The notes below the pieces were generated by a model that saw only the letters and a list, made by a program, of their open reading frames with translations, searched no databases and was not told the origin of the DNA. The position numbers and the translations under genes were made by a program. A stretch of 64,000 nt of DNA from Micromonospora peucetia. GTDB taxonomy: Bacteria > Actinomycetota > Actinomycetes > Mycobacteriales > Micromonosporaceae. This document shows, in pieces, positions 32,943-41,666 of the stretch; position 1 is the first letter of the stretch, and each line of letters begins with the position of its first letter. The stretch covers positions 6,510,001 through 6,574,000 of the forward strand of contig NZ_FMIC01000002.1 in assembly GCF_900091625.1 (NCBI RefSeq). Direction: 5' to 3'.

Positions 32943-33075
32943 CGCCTTGACGGCTCTCGGCCGTCTCAGCAGCGCCCTCCGCCAGCTCGTCGCCCAGGTC
33001 CCCGCCCCCGTCATCGCCGACGCCCTCGGCATCCACCAGACGACCGCGACCAGTCAAATGACGGTGCTTCGTTGA
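32943..33075 (+). pseudogene. Integrase-like C-terminal tail, remnant
   Basis: The plus strand reads TALGRLSSALRQLVAQVPAP then VIADALGIHQTTATSQ before a stop. This resembles the helix-turn-helix-like tail found at the C-terminus of some actinobacterial integrase-like proteins (xLGIHxxTAxRW). No catalytic domain precedes it; the AraC gene ends 12 bases upstream. Assignment is tentative. Confidence 0.35.
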
Positions 33076-33159
33076 CCCCCACGGCTGTAGCTTGTGGTCC
33101 CATCGTCGCCTTGAATTCGTCCCCAGCCAGTAGCGGTGGCACGCATCGCGGATGCCTTA

Positions 33160-33546
33160 TCCGGCGGCGGGCCCATGAACGCCTGGCGATGTGGCGCTTG
33201 AGGCAGCGCATGATCTCGGTCTTGGCCTTGCCCTCGACAGCGGCGGCGGGCAACGCAGTTCTTGGGCGAGTGGTAGCCCTGCGGACGAGAGTACTGCGCC
33301 AGTTTGCACTGTTGGCGTCACGGCCAGCGCCGCAGTAGGAGGCGGTAGCGGCCGGTGTGCCGAATCATGCCGGGGGCGAGGTCGCGAAGCCCGCGCAAAG
33401 ACGGCTTCAGCGCCTACACGCTGCGGCGTTGCCCGACGGCGGTGACGAGCAGTTGCCTGGCGGTATCAACGCCGATTTCGGGAGGCGCGACCAGGCCCAG
33501 CTGTAGCCATGACGAGATGGGTCAGGCGGCTGTCGAGGTCGTCCAT
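33160..33546 (-). pseudogene. IS110-family transposase, C-terminal relic
   Basis: Pieces of a transposase_20 domain occur over several frames: LDSRLTHLVMATAGPG near 33540, EIGVDTARQLLVTAVGQRR near 33430-33480 and VEGKAKTEIMRCLKRHIAR near 33180-33240. The order and spacing match the C-terminal half of IS110/IS116 transposases. At least two frameshifts; inactive. Confidence 0.65.
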
Positions 33547-33698
33547 ACAGGCGAACTACGCCGCCTGTGTGGACGACACACCCGCTACGCTGCACTCAGC
33601 GCCTCGTCGGATGCGAGCCGCTGTCTCCGAAAGGACGATCTTGCGGGTCCAAGTGAAGGAAAACCGCTCTGTTGATCTTTAGAGCCCCAGGTCAACAA

Positions 33699-33789
33699 GT
33701 CTGCTCCCCGCGCACGCGGGGGTGATCCTCTCCATCACCGGGTCAGCGGCCCGCTCAGCGTCTGCTCCCCGCGCACGCGGGGGTGATCC
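33699..33789 (+). CRISPR. Two-repeat CRISPR fossil (type I-E-like repeat)
   Basis: Two identical 30-nt units, 33699-33728 and 33760-33789, each TCTGCTCCCCGCGCACGCGG followed by GGGTGATCC, are separated by a 31-nt spacer, giving the 61-nt period of type I-E arrays. The core CCCCGCG-CA-CGCGGGG is the palindromic stem of actinobacterial I-E repeats. After the second repeat one more spacer-length stretch follows but no third repeat. No cas gene is in the window. The preceding ~40 bases are AT-richer and could be the leader end. Confidence 0.75.
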
Positions 33790-33821
33790 GTCGAGCAGGC
33801 ACTCGCACACCTCGGGCGCGC

Positions 33822-34191
33822 TACGCGACCGGGCGGACCTGACCAAACCCGCGCCGTACGCGGGCCTGTGCAAGGCGGCGCGGCGGGCCGGGCGGGACCC
33901 GCGGCTGCGGCTGCAGCAGCACGAGTACCTGCCGGTGGAGGACATCGAGTACGGCTCCCCCGGCCCCCGCACCCCCGGGTGCTCTACGGGCATCCGGACA
34001 TCCTGGTCCGCCGTGCGGTGACGCTGGGGATTCTCGACCCGGAGGACGAGCAGGCCTACATCGACGTGCGGCTCGGGCACCGGGCGTTCGAACCCAGCGC
34101 CGCCGCGAACGGCATCACTGTGGACGCGCTACGCATGAGGCTGTCGCGAATCGATAACCGCATCGCCGAGGCCTCGCCGACGGACTGCTGA
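33822..34191 (+). pseudogene. Frameshifted hypothetical protein (integrative-element type)
   Basis: Frame one reads DRADLTKPAPYAGLCKAARR and LQQHEYLPVEDIEYGSPG, then after a slip near 33965 frame two continues HPDILVRRAVTLGILDPEDE, QAYIDVRLGHRAFEPSAAAN and ITVDALRMRLSRIDNRIAEA. The two halves read as one ~125-residue protein ending in a sigma-like helix-turn-helix. I recall similar proteins beside actinomycete integrative elements, but cannot name the family. Directly follows the CRISPR fossil. Confidence 0.5.
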
Positions 34192-34330
34192 CCGGAGTCG
34201 CGTCGCCGGAGACCCTGGCGCACCTACGAGCGCAGGCACAGCAACGTGGCCAGCGGCGGACAGGCCGTGCCGCAGCCGCCCGCCACGCGCCAGTCGCGGC
34301 GGCTGCCTGACAACTTCCCGCCCCCGACAG

Positions 34331-34375
34331 GCGGCTGTGGCCCGACGTGCACAACGTCGGGCCACAGCCGCTTTT
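34331..34375 (+). terminator. Intrinsic terminator with U-run
   Basis: GCGGCTGTGGCCCGACGT (34331-34348) and its exact complement (34354-34371) form an 18-bp stem with loop gcaca, followed by TTTT at 34372-34375 and TTC shortly after. This is the best classical rho-independent terminator in the window; it points along the plus strand, after the frameshifted pseudogene. The remaining bases up to 34500 show nothing. Confidence 0.85.
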
Positions 34376-34500
34376 GCTTCGCCCCGGCGCGGGCACACCG
34401 GGACCGGTGGCCGATCACATCAGGGCAACCGCCGGGCGAACGCACCAGTGAGCGGGACCGTTGCCCTCGATGGAGCCCCTACCCGCTCTTCCCAGTTGGG

Positions 34501-35214
34501 TCAGCCGCAGCGGCGGAAGGCGTCCGTGGTGCCGGCGGTGGTAACCACGCCGGATCCCTGGTCGAGGACAACGATGATGGCCGGCTGGGTCTGTCCGGAG
34601 CGGCAGCGGATGTCCGCGACGTACTGCCAGCCGGAGATTGCGCCGCTGCTGTTTGCGGTCAACGACCCAAGCGAGTACGGGCCGACCGTGTTGATCCGCA
34701 CCGCATAGAAGCGCACCGGCCGGTTCGGGGAGAGCCCGCTGCCGGTGGCGTACAGGTAGCCGCCGAGTTGGTGGTAAGTGGTGGTGACGGATACTCCGCC
34801 ACGTGGCGTCGCACCCGGGTCGACCAGCCGCCAAGGCGCGTTAGCGTTGTCGCTGTACGCCCGGTCGCGGCTGGACGGGAACACGCAGACGAGGTCCGAG
34901 GGACGCGTCTCACGCCACACGAAGCCGGCCTTGCAGAAGCCGTTGGACTCTCGGCGCGACGGCCCCAGGACGTTCTCGGTCTGGGTGTCGGACCGCGTCT
35001 GCGGGGTCACACAGACCTGGTCACCCGGCACCGCCTCTCGCCAGACATAGCCAGTCACGCAGGTGTACGGCCCCGAGGCCAGGCCCACTGCCTGCGCCGG
35101 TGAGGCAACGGTCAGCAGACCAGCCAGCAACACCACCGCCGCGAGGGCCTCCGCCAGCCAACGCCGCCTGGTGTCGCGACCGGCATCCGTCGCCATTTCT
35201 CTGATGTCGTGCAT
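34501..35214 (-). CDS. Secreted protein with two VWRE-type cysteine repeats
   Basis: 237 residues; GGAGG 7 nt before the ATG at 35214. Signal peptide (about 18-43, AEALAAVVLLAGLLTVASPA). Then two ~40-residue repeats, CVTGYVWREAVPGDQVCVTP and CKAGFVWRETRPSDLVCVFP, each with two Cys and a following R-x-x-x-x-DN-type segment, then a beta-rich C-terminal half. The repeat is common in actinobacterial secreted proteins of unknown function; a wall- or sugar-binding role is only a guess. Confidence 0.75.
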   Translation of the reverse strand: MHDIREMATDAGRDTRRRWLAEALAAVVLLAGLLTVASPAQAVGLASGPYTCVTGYVWREAVPGDQVCVTPQTRSDTQTENVLGPSRRESNGFCKAGFVWRETRPSDLVCVFPSSRDRAYSDNANAPWRLVDPGATPRGGVSVTTTYHQLGGYLYATGSGLSPNRPVRFYAVRINTVGPYSLGSLTANSSGAISGWQYVADIRCRSGQTQPAIIVVLDQGSGVVTTAGTTDAFRRCG

Positions 35215-35387
35215 CTGCCATCCTCCGGTGTCAGTCAGTCAGTCCCGTACGTGTGGTTCTCTTCTGTCGACAGAGGACATCAAACCGCGGCCTCCGGCTT
35301 CGGGAGGGTGCTCCGGCTGGATTCCGACACTGTCGAGAATTGAAGCAAAGCGTGAAGACCTCCATCAATGTTCCGGAGTTCAGCCAG

Positions 35388-35447
35388 GGCATCGGCACGG
35401 CGAAGAAGATCAAGGGACGCAAGCGGCACATCGCGAACGACGCCTGA
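35388..35447 (+). pseudogene. IS5-type transposase fragment
   Basis: The short frame GIGTAKKIKGRKRHIANDA ends in a stop. KKIKGRKRHIA is the conserved lysine/arginine segment following the first catalytic Asp of IS5/IS427 transposases. Only about 20 codons are left, directly abutting the IS3 end at 35447. Confidence 0.5.
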
Positions 35448-35775
35448 TGTTCCCCGGGTTTCACGGAGTCGTTGTGGTTGGTTTCATGCCACGGACAGGG
35501 ACATCGGTCGGGCTCTCTCATACTCGATCGGGCTGAGCATGCCCAGTGAGCTGTGACGGCGTTGCCGGTTGTGGAAGATCTCGAGGTACTCGAAGATCGC
35601 GTTGGCCAACTCGATCCGGGTGCGCCACCGCTGTCGATCGAGGAGTTCGGTCTGCATACGGCCCCAGAACGACTCCATCATGCCGTTGTCGTAGCAGTCG
35701 CCGATCGAGCCCATCGACGGCGCGAGCCCGGCGTCGTGGACCCGACGGGTGAAGGTCCAGAAGGTGTACTGGGCC
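35447..35775 (-). mobile_element. IS3-family relic (orfB C-terminus plus end)
   Basis: The minus strand encodes YTFWTFTRRVHDAGLAPS, MGSIGDCYDNGMMESFWGRM and FHNRQRRHSSLGMLSPIEYE: the last quarter of an IS3 orfB (rve) transposase with the final catalytic Glu in MESFWG. It ends in frame next to the IS end at 35447-35505, which recurs at 18004-18063. The element is cut at about 35775, so orfA and most of orfB are missing. Confidence 0.8.
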
Positions 35776-36382
35776 TGGCCTCATCATCCACGCACCACCG
35801 CACCGAGCCCTTCACCAAACCGCTCAAGGCCCTACCAGCAACACCCCACCGCCGACGAGGTGATTCGGGTCGGCGTGCTCGACGGCTTGCATCGCCGTGA
35901 CCCTGGTGCCGCTGGCATCGCTGGGGCTAACGAGGTCTTCTGACGGCTTGGCTGAAGATCCAGGGCTCAGGCTTCGAGCATAAGTGTCTGCCCGGCCCAA
36001 CCCGTTCGCATGGACCAAGACAACTGATGACATCCTCGCCTTGAACGGGCAATCGGGGTAATGGATCTTGGACTCGATGGCGCGCGCTCCCCTCGGTACA
36101 GCCTCGTCGACCGGTTGAAGCTCAGCGGAGGCGACGGAGCGTTAGCGACCGTGGGATCCCGATATGGCGGCGGCCTGAAACATCCTTCGCAGTGGTAGTC
36201 GTCAGTGCGAATAAGGGAACAGCCCGGACACCGGGTGGAGATCCCACACGGTCCGCCGCCCTGCTTTATGGCCGCCATCGACATAGATCGACATCTTGAC
36301 GCCACATAGGTTTCCAGCACGCGGCAACCATGTGACCGCGGTCACCGGTCCGGCCGTCGTCGGACCTACGAAGGAGTAGGCG
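35776..36382. other. Gene-free stretch upstream of second ABC operon
   Basis: I see no gene with convincing codon bias or family match over these 600 bases. The first part is probably further IS debris; the part after about 36030 should contain the promoter of the livG-livF-livK-livH-livM operon. A possible -35 TTGACG lies at 36296-36301 but no good -10 is at the right distance, so I do not call a promoter. GAAGGAG just before 36383 is the ribosome-binding site. Confidence 0.45.
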
Positions 36383-37144
36383 ATGGCCGGGCAAGCGCTC
36401 CTGTCGGCTCGTGGGCTGACCCGTGACTTCCGCGGTTTCCGGGCGGTCGACGGGGTCGACGTCGACATCGCGGCGGACAGCGTCCACGCGCTCGTCGGCC
36501 CGAACGGCGCCGGGAAGACCACCCTGTTCAATCTGCTCACCGGGTTCCTGCGGCCCAGCGGTGGGCGGATCGAGCTGGCCGGCCGCGACATCACCGGGCT
36601 GCCCCCGGAGCGGATCGCCCGGCTCGGCGTGGCCCGGTCGTTCCAGATCACCAGCCTCTTTCCGCAGTTGTCCGCGCGGGAGCACGTCGAGCTGGCGTTG
36701 CAGAGCCCGAGCGGGCTGGGCTGGCGGTTCTGGCGCTCGGCGAAGCTGATGCGCCGCTACACCGAGCGGGCCGGCGAACTGCTGAACATGGTCGGGCTGG
36801 CCGAGCTGTCCGAGGCTCCCGCCGAGGCGCTGGCGTACGGGCGCAAGCGGGCACTGGAGCTGGCCATCGCCCTCGCCCTGGATCCGAAGGTGCTGCTGCT
36901 CGACGAGCCGACCGCCGGAATGGGCCTGGAGGACGTCGACCGCACCGTCGAACTGGTCTCGCGGGTCCGGCAGGGCCGGACGGTGGTGCTGGTCGAGCAC
37001 AACATGAGCGTCGTCGGGCGGCTCGCCGACACCGTCACCGTCCTACAGGCCGGCAAGGTCCTCGTCGAGGGCCCGTACGAGCAGGTACGCGCCGACGAGC
37101 GCGTGATCACCGCATACCTGGGAGCCGCTGATGCTACGCATTGA
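36383..37144 (+). CDS. Branched-chain-type ABC ATPase, LivG-like (second system)
   Basis: 253 residues with GAAGGAG before the ATG. Walker A GPNGAGKTTLF near 38, the LivG-type insertion, a degenerate signature LAYGRKRALELA near 155 and Walker B VLLLDEPTAGM. First gene of a five-gene operon. Overlaps the LivF-like start by 14 nt. Ligand unknown; probably not the same as the 1-5834 system, since the companion enzymes differ. Confidence 0.9.
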   Translation: MAGQALLSARGLTRDFRGFRAVDGVDVDIAADSVHALVGPNGAGKTTLFNLLTGFLRPSGGRIELAGRDITGLPPERIARLGVARSFQITSLFPQLSAREHVELALQSPSGLGWRFWRSAKLMRRYTERAGELLNMVGLAELSEAPAEALAYGRKRALELAIALALDPKVLLLDEPTAGMGLEDVDRTVELVSRVRQGRTVVLVEHNMSVVGRLADTVTVLQAGKVLVEGPYEQVRADERVITAYLGAADATH

Positions 37145-37823
37145 GAACCTGTCCGCCTGGTACGGCGAGGCGCAGGTGCTGCGGGAGGTCAGCCTGGACG
37201 TCTCCGCCGGTGAGGTGGTCACCCTCGTCGGGCGCAACGGCGCCGGCAAGTCCACCCTGCTGCGTTGCGTGATGGGCCTGCACACCGGCCAGCGCGGCAG
37301 GATCGAGCTGGACGGGCGGGACGTCGGGAGGCTGCCCGCGTACCGGCGGGCCAGGTTGGGGCTCGGCTGGGTCCCCGACGACCGGGGCAGCTACGCCACG
37401 CTGAGCGTGACGGAGAACCTCACGCTGCCGCCGACGGTCGGCCCCGACCCGTGGTCGCTGGAGCGGGTGTACGAGGCGTTCCCCGCCCTGCACCAGCGGC
37501 GGGACTCCGCGGCCACCATGCTCTCCGGCGGCGAGCAGCAGATGCTCGCGCTGGCCCGGGTGCTGCGGATGGGCGCCCGGCTGCTGCTCTGCGACGAACC
37601 GACCGAGGGGCTCTCGCCGCTGCTCGTGCAGCAGGTCGGCGACCTCCTGCGCGAGGCCAAGCGGCACGGGGTGACCGTGCTGCTGGTCGAACAGAACCTG
37701 CACTTCGCCACCGGCGTCGCCGACCGGCACTACCTGCTGGCCGAGGGACGCGTCGTGGAGGCGATGGACAACTCCGAGGTGCGCTCCCGGGAGCGGGAGC
37801 TGCTGTCGTACCTCGGCATCTGA
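37131..37823 (+). CDS. Branched-chain-type ABC ATPase, LivF-like (second system)
   Basis: 230 residues, MLRIENLSAWYGEAQVLREV start, Walker A GRNGAGKSTLL near 36, signature LSGGEQQMLALARVL near 133, Walker B LLLCDEPTEGLSPLL. The DEPTEGLSP variant is typical of LivF. Coupled to LivG by overlap; followed after 46 bases by the binding-protein gene. Confidence 0.9.
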   Translation: MLRIENLSAWYGEAQVLREVSLDVSAGEVVTLVGRNGAGKSTLLRCVMGLHTGQRGRIELDGRDVGRLPAYRRARLGLGWVPDDRGSYATLSVTENLTLPPTVGPDPWSLERVYEAFPALHQRRDSAATMLSGGEQQMLALARVLRMGARLLLCDEPTEGLSPLLVQQVGDLLREAKRHGVTVLLVEQNLHFATGVADRHYLLAEGRVVEAMDNSEVRSRERELLSYLGI

Positions 37824-37869
37824 ATTCCGATTCGATGACCCGCGCGGCGCGCGGGGTGGAGGGATGGGC

Positions 37870-39123
37870 ATGCGTAGGACGGTGGGTGTGGCCGCCGCTT
37901 CGGCGGCGGCGATGGTGCTGGTCGCGGGCTGCGGCGGAGGTGGTCCCCAGGCGGGCGGGGACCAGAAGCTGACCGGCGGCAAGATCGTGTTGGGCGTGCT
38001 GAACGACCAGTCCGGTGCGTACTCCGAGCTGTCGGGCAAGAACTCGGTCAAGGCCGTGGAGATGGCGATCGCCGACTTCAAGGCCAGGCACGGCGACCGG
38101 GCGGTGACGAAGGACATCACCGTGGAGACCGCCGACCACCAGAACAAGCCCGACATCGCCAACACCAAGGCCGCCGAGATGTACGACCGCAAGGGCGTCG
38201 ACCTCGTGCTCGACGTGCCCACCTCGTCGGCGGCGGAGAAGGTGGCCGACGTCGCCAACGAGAAGAAGAAGCTCTACTTCAACATCGGTGCGGCAACCAC
38301 CACGCTGACCGGCGTGAAGTGCAACAGGTACACGTTCCACTACGCCTACGACACCTACATGCTGGCCAACGGCACCGGCAGGAGCACCACCGAGCAGGGC
38401 GCGAAGAACTGGTACGTGCTCTACCCGAACTACCAGTTCGGCCAGGACATGGAGAAGAGCTTCTCGGCCGCGATCACCGCCGCCGGCGGTCAGGTCGTCA
38501 ACAAGGACGCCGCGCCGTTCCCGAACACCACCGGCGACTACTCCACCTTCCTGCTGAAGGCGCCGACACTGAACCCGAAGCCGGACGTGCTCGGCACCAT
38601 GCAGGCTGGCGCCGAGCTGGTCAACGTGGTCAAGCAGTACAACGAGTTCAAGCTGCGGGAGAAGGGCGTCGGGCTGGCCGTCGGCCTGATGTTCCTCACC
38701 GACATCCACTCGCTCACCCCAGCCGCGCTCGCCGGCACCACCTACACCGACGCCTGGTACTGGAACTTCGACGCGAAGAACCGGGAGTTCGCCGACCGGT
38801 TCCAGAAGGAGACCACCACCCGGCCGACCTTCGCGCACGCGGCCAACTACTCCGCCGCGACGCAGTACCTGGAGGCCGTGCAGGCCGCCGGCACCGACGA
38901 CGCCGACACCATCGTCGAGGCGCTGGAGGGCAAGACGATCGAGGACGTCTTCCTGCGCAACGGCAAGATCCGCGCCGAGGACCACCGGGTGGTGCACGAC
39001 GCGTACCTCGCCCAGGTGAAGCCGCAGTCCGAGGTCACCGAACCGTGGGACTACGTCAAGGTCCTCAAGACCATCCCGGCGGCCGAGGCGTTCGCCGCCC
39101 CGTCCTCGGAATGCAAGCTGTGA
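37870..39123 (+). CDS. ABC substrate-binding lipoprotein, LivK-like (second system)
   Basis: 417 residues from the ATG at 37870. An in-frame ATG six bases earlier lies directly against the GGAGGG ribosome-binding site (37858-37863) and is too close to be used. Lipobox LVAGC (Cys23). Type I periplasmic-binding fold (KIVLGVLNDQSGAYSELSGK near 40). A three-residue-type YxYDTYMLANGT segment suggests an amide/urea- or short-acid-type branch but the ligand cannot be told. Confidence 0.88.
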   Translation: MRRTVGVAAASAAAMVLVAGCGGGGPQAGGDQKLTGGKIVLGVLNDQSGAYSELSGKNSVKAVEMAIADFKARHGDRAVTKDITVETADHQNKPDIANTKAAEMYDRKGVDLVLDVPTSSAAEKVADVANEKKKLYFNIGAATTTLTGVKCNRYTFHYAYDTYMLANGTGRSTTEQGAKNWYVLYPNYQFGQDMEKSFSAAITAAGGQVVNKDAAPFPNTTGDYSTFLLKAPTLNPKPDVLGTMQAGAELVNVVKQYNEFKLREKGVGLAVGLMFLTDIHSLTPAALAGTTYTDAWYWNFDAKNREFADRFQKETTTRPTFAHAANYSAATQYLEAVQAAGTDDADTIVEALEGKTIEDVFLRNGKIRAEDHRVVHDAYLAQVKPQSEVTEPWDYVKVLKTIPAAEAFAAPSSECKL

Positions 39124-40001
39124 CGGGCTTCCTCCAGAACACGTTCAACGGGTTGGTGAGCGGGGCGTTCTACGCCCTGCTCGCCCTCGGGCTCGCCGTC
39201 ATCTTCGGCATGCTGCGGGTGGTCAACTTCGCCCACGGGGCGTTCTACATGCTCGGTGCCTTCGGCGCGTACATGCTGCTCACCGAGGTGGGCGTGCCGT
39301 TCTGGGCGGCGTTGGTGATCATGCCGGTGGGGCTGGCCCTGGTCGGCATGGCCCTGGAGCGGGCGTTCATCCACCGGCTGACCCGGCTCGACCCGCTCTA
39401 CAACTTCCTGCTCACCTTCGGCCTGACGCTCATCCTCCAGGACCTGGTGAAGCTGCGGTACGGCGTGCAGTCCAGCCCCTACGAGACCCCGTCCGCGCTC
39501 AGCGGATCGGTCAACTTCGGGCTCTTCGACTTCCCGACCTACCGGGTCTTCATCCTCGGCTTCGCGATCGCTGTCTGCGTCGGCGTCTGGTGGGTGCTCA
39601 CCCGCACCCGGATCGGCATGGTGGTCCGGGCGTCGACCGAGCGGCCCGAGCTGACCCGGGCGTTCGGCATCGACGTCGGACGTTGGGTCACCCCGGTCTT
39701 CGGCTTCGGCATCGGCCTCGCCGGGCTCGCCGGGGTGCTGGCCGCGCCGATGCGGGCCGTGAACCCGCTGATGGGCTCCGACCTGATCATCGTGGTCTTC
39801 GCGGTGGTGGTGATCGGCGGGCTGGGCTCGATCTTCGGGTCCGTCGCCGCCGGCTTCGGCATCGGCCTCGTGCAGGCCTGGGGCGAGGCGTACCTGTCCG
39901 ACTTCCCGATCGTGTCGCAAACGATCGTCTTCATCGTGATGGCCGTCGTGCTGCTTTGGCGCCCGGCGGGGCTGTTCGGCCGTGAGGAGGCACCGGCATG
40001 A
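39120..40001 (+). CDS. Branched-chain-type ABC permease, LivH-like (second system)
   Basis: 293 residues from the GTG at 39120, overlapping the binding-protein stop (GTGA); an ATG at 39111 is an alternative. Eight or so hydrophobic segments, N-terminal NTFNGLVSGAFYALLALGLA and the VVIGGLGSIFGSVAAGFGIG loop near the C-terminus. Ends with WRPAGLFGREEAPA. The frame is open far upstream but that part is inside the binding-protein gene. Confidence 0.88.
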   Translation: MTGFLQNTFNGLVSGAFYALLALGLAVIFGMLRVVNFAHGAFYMLGAFGAYMLLTEVGVPFWAALVIMPVGLALVGMALERAFIHRLTRLDPLYNFLLTFGLTLILQDLVKLRYGVQSSPYETPSALSGSVNFGLFDFPTYRVFILGFAIAVCVGVWWVLTRTRIGMVVRASTERPELTRAFGIDVGRWVTPVFGFGIGLAGLAGVLAAPMRAVNPLMGSDLIIVVFAVVVIGGLGSIFGSVAAGFGIGLVQAWGEAYLSDFPIVSQTIVFIVMAVVLLWRPAGLFGREEAPA

Positions 40002-41014
40002 CGAACACCGTCGACACCGCGACCGACGCCGGTCGCCCGGCGCCGAGGTCCGGGCTGGCCGCCGTGGCCCGGGCCCCCGGCTGGCTCCGGTACGCGCTGC
40101 TCGCCGCCGGGCTGCTGGTGGCGTTCTGGTTGCCCAACGGGCTCTACCCGGCGGTGGCGGTGGACATCCTCTGCTGGGCGCTGTTCGCCGTCGCCGTGGA
40201 CCTGCTGCTCGGCTTCACCGGGCTGATGTCCTTCGGGCACGCGGCCTTCTGGGGCGCCTCCGCATATGTCACCGGGTTGACGGCCATCCACCTCGGCCTG
40301 CCGTTCCCGGCGGCCGTGCTGGCCGGGGCACTCGCCGCAGCCGTGCTCGCGGTGCCGATCGGCTACCTGGCGGTGAAGCGGACGGGCATCTACTTCGCCA
40401 TGGTCACTCTCGCGTTCGCACAGATGGTCTACTACGTGGCCAACGAGTGGCGTTCGGTCACCCGGGGCGAGAACGGCCTGCAGGGCGTGCCCCGCGCACT
40501 GTTCGGGCTGGACCTGACCGACGACTACTACTTCTACTACGCGATCCTGCCGATCGTGCTGCTCGGTCTGGCCGCCGCCTGGCGGATCGTGCACTCGCCC
40601 TTCGGGCGGGTGCTGGTCGGCATCCGCGACAACCCGGCCCGCGCCCGCGCGCTCGGCTACCCGGTGCACCGCTACAAGCTGACCGCGTTCGTGCTGTCGG
40701 GCTTCATCGCCGGGCTCGGCGGCGGGCTGTTCGCCGTCGGCCACCGCTTCGTCTCCCTCGACGTGCTGCACTGGACCACCTCCGGCAAGGCCGTCATCGT
40801 GGTGGTGCTCGGCGGCATCGGCACGCTCTGGGGCGGGGTACTCGGCGCGGGCATCCTGGTCCGCCTGGAGGACTGGCTGTCGTTCTCCGGATTCGAGGCG
40901 ATCGGCCTGGTCACCGGCGGCATCTTCGTCCTCGTCGTACTGGTGTTCCGGCGCGGTATCTGGGGCAGCGCCGCCGCACTGGCCACCCGCTGGATGGCGT
41001 CCCGCCGCAGGTAG
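39998..41014 (+). CDS. Branched-chain-type ABC permease, LivM-like (second system)
   Basis: 338 residues; ATG overlaps the LivH stop by 4 nt. About nine membrane segments, SFGHAAFWGASAYVTGLTAI near 75 and VVLGGIGTLWGGVLGAGILV near 265, both typical LivM. Last gene of the operon. It is followed within 30 bases by an IS110 relic on the other strand, so any downstream genes may have been lost. Confidence 0.88.
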   Translation: MTNTVDTATDAGRPAPRSGLAAVARAPGWLRYALLAAGLLVAFWLPNGLYPAVAVDILCWALFAVAVDLLLGFTGLMSFGHAAFWGASAYVTGLTAIHLGLPFPAAVLAGALAAAVLAVPIGYLAVKRTGIYFAMVTLAFAQMVYYVANEWRSVTRGENGLQGVPRALFGLDLTDDYYFYYAILPIVLLGLAAAWRIVHSPFGRVLVGIRDNPARARALGYPVHRYKLTAFVLSGFIAGLGGGLFAVGHRFVSLDVLHWTTSGKAVIVVVLGGIGTLWGGVLGAGILVRLEDWLSFSGFEAIGLVTGGIFVLVVLVFRRGIWGSAAALATRWMASRRR

Positions 41015-41039
41015 TCGCTCACGGGGGCCCTATGGGGTT

Positions 41040-41330
41040 CGTCAAGCGGCGATTGAGGCGGCTGGGCGGGGTTGGTAGGGGTTCTTGTCGCGGAGCATGG
41101 CGAACAGAACGTCGCAGCGGCGTCGGGTCGAGGCAGATGAGGGCGGCGTTGTGGCGTTTACCTTCGGCGCGTTTGTGGTCGTAGTAGGCCCTGCTCACGG
41201 GATCGGCGAAGGCTGCAAACGCGGCGAGGAAGGGCGCGCGTTTGAGGTGTTTGTTGCCGCCTCGTGGTGGGTGTTCGCGCTCCACATGCAGCTCGGTGCT
41301 CCACACTCCGCGCGGTTCGAGTTGGATGTC
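41040..41330 (-). pseudogene. IS110-family transposase, C-terminal relic
   Basis: The minus strand reads GGNKHLKRAPFLAAFAAFAD and PVSRAYYDHKRAEGKRHNAA, then LICL and a frame change after which CDVLFAMLRDKNPYQP would be in another frame. This is the C-terminal transposase_20 end of an IS110-group element, unrelated in detail to the copies at 33160 and 44437. Inactive. Confidence 0.75.
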
Positions 41331-41559
41331 GAAGCTCATCCCGCCGTGATCGGATGCGGCTGCACATCATGTCCAGAGCGTCCCCACGACCACCGATTCG
41401 ACTGCTCCTGACCCGATAGGAGTCACCGACAGCGTCCGAACCGGCATCCGGATCTGCCGCCGACCGGGCGTCACGGTACGTGTCATGTGAGCGGGCTGCG
41501 TCCGGTGCGCGGTCGTGCTGATGAGAGGGCGTCGCGGTCGCTGTTGTACCGATGTGAGT
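41331..41559. other. Gene-free stretch beside the two-gene module
   Basis: No gene or known repeat is visible. It continues into a 70-base segment bounded by a 12-bp inverted repeat (41560-41629) and then the end of the small phage-like gene at 41667. Confidence 0.4.
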
Positions 41560-41629
41560 TCGCCGAGAAGTGGCCGTGAGCGCCGGCCTGGCCGCACAGG
41601 TCTTGCATGGCGACCGTACTTCTCGGCGA
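41560..41629. repeat. 12-bp inverted repeat TCGCCGAGAAGT/ACTTCTCGGCGA, 46-bp interior
   Basis: TCGCCGAGAAGT (41560-41571) and ACTTCTCGGCGA (41618-41629) are exact reverse complements. The interior is GC-rich and non-coding. It could be a pair of terminal repeats of a lost IS (MITE-like) or a long-stem terminator for the minus-strand two-gene module ending at 41667. Confidence 0.55.
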
Positions 41630-41666
41630 TGTGCGGGCCCGCTGGCAGACGCTGATTGTCGGCGGG

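Noticed and set aside
33699..33789. Active CRISPR locus
   Set aside because: Only two repeats, no cas gene within the window and flanks are IS debris.
36290..36312. Promoter TTGACG with TAGGTT before the second liv operon
   Set aside because: The spacing between the two hexamers is far too short for a sigma-70-type promoter.
38319..40001. 560-residue open frame reading into the second LivH
   Set aside because: The upstream part overlies the binding-protein gene and is Arg/His-rich shadow; LivH starts at 39120 or 39111.
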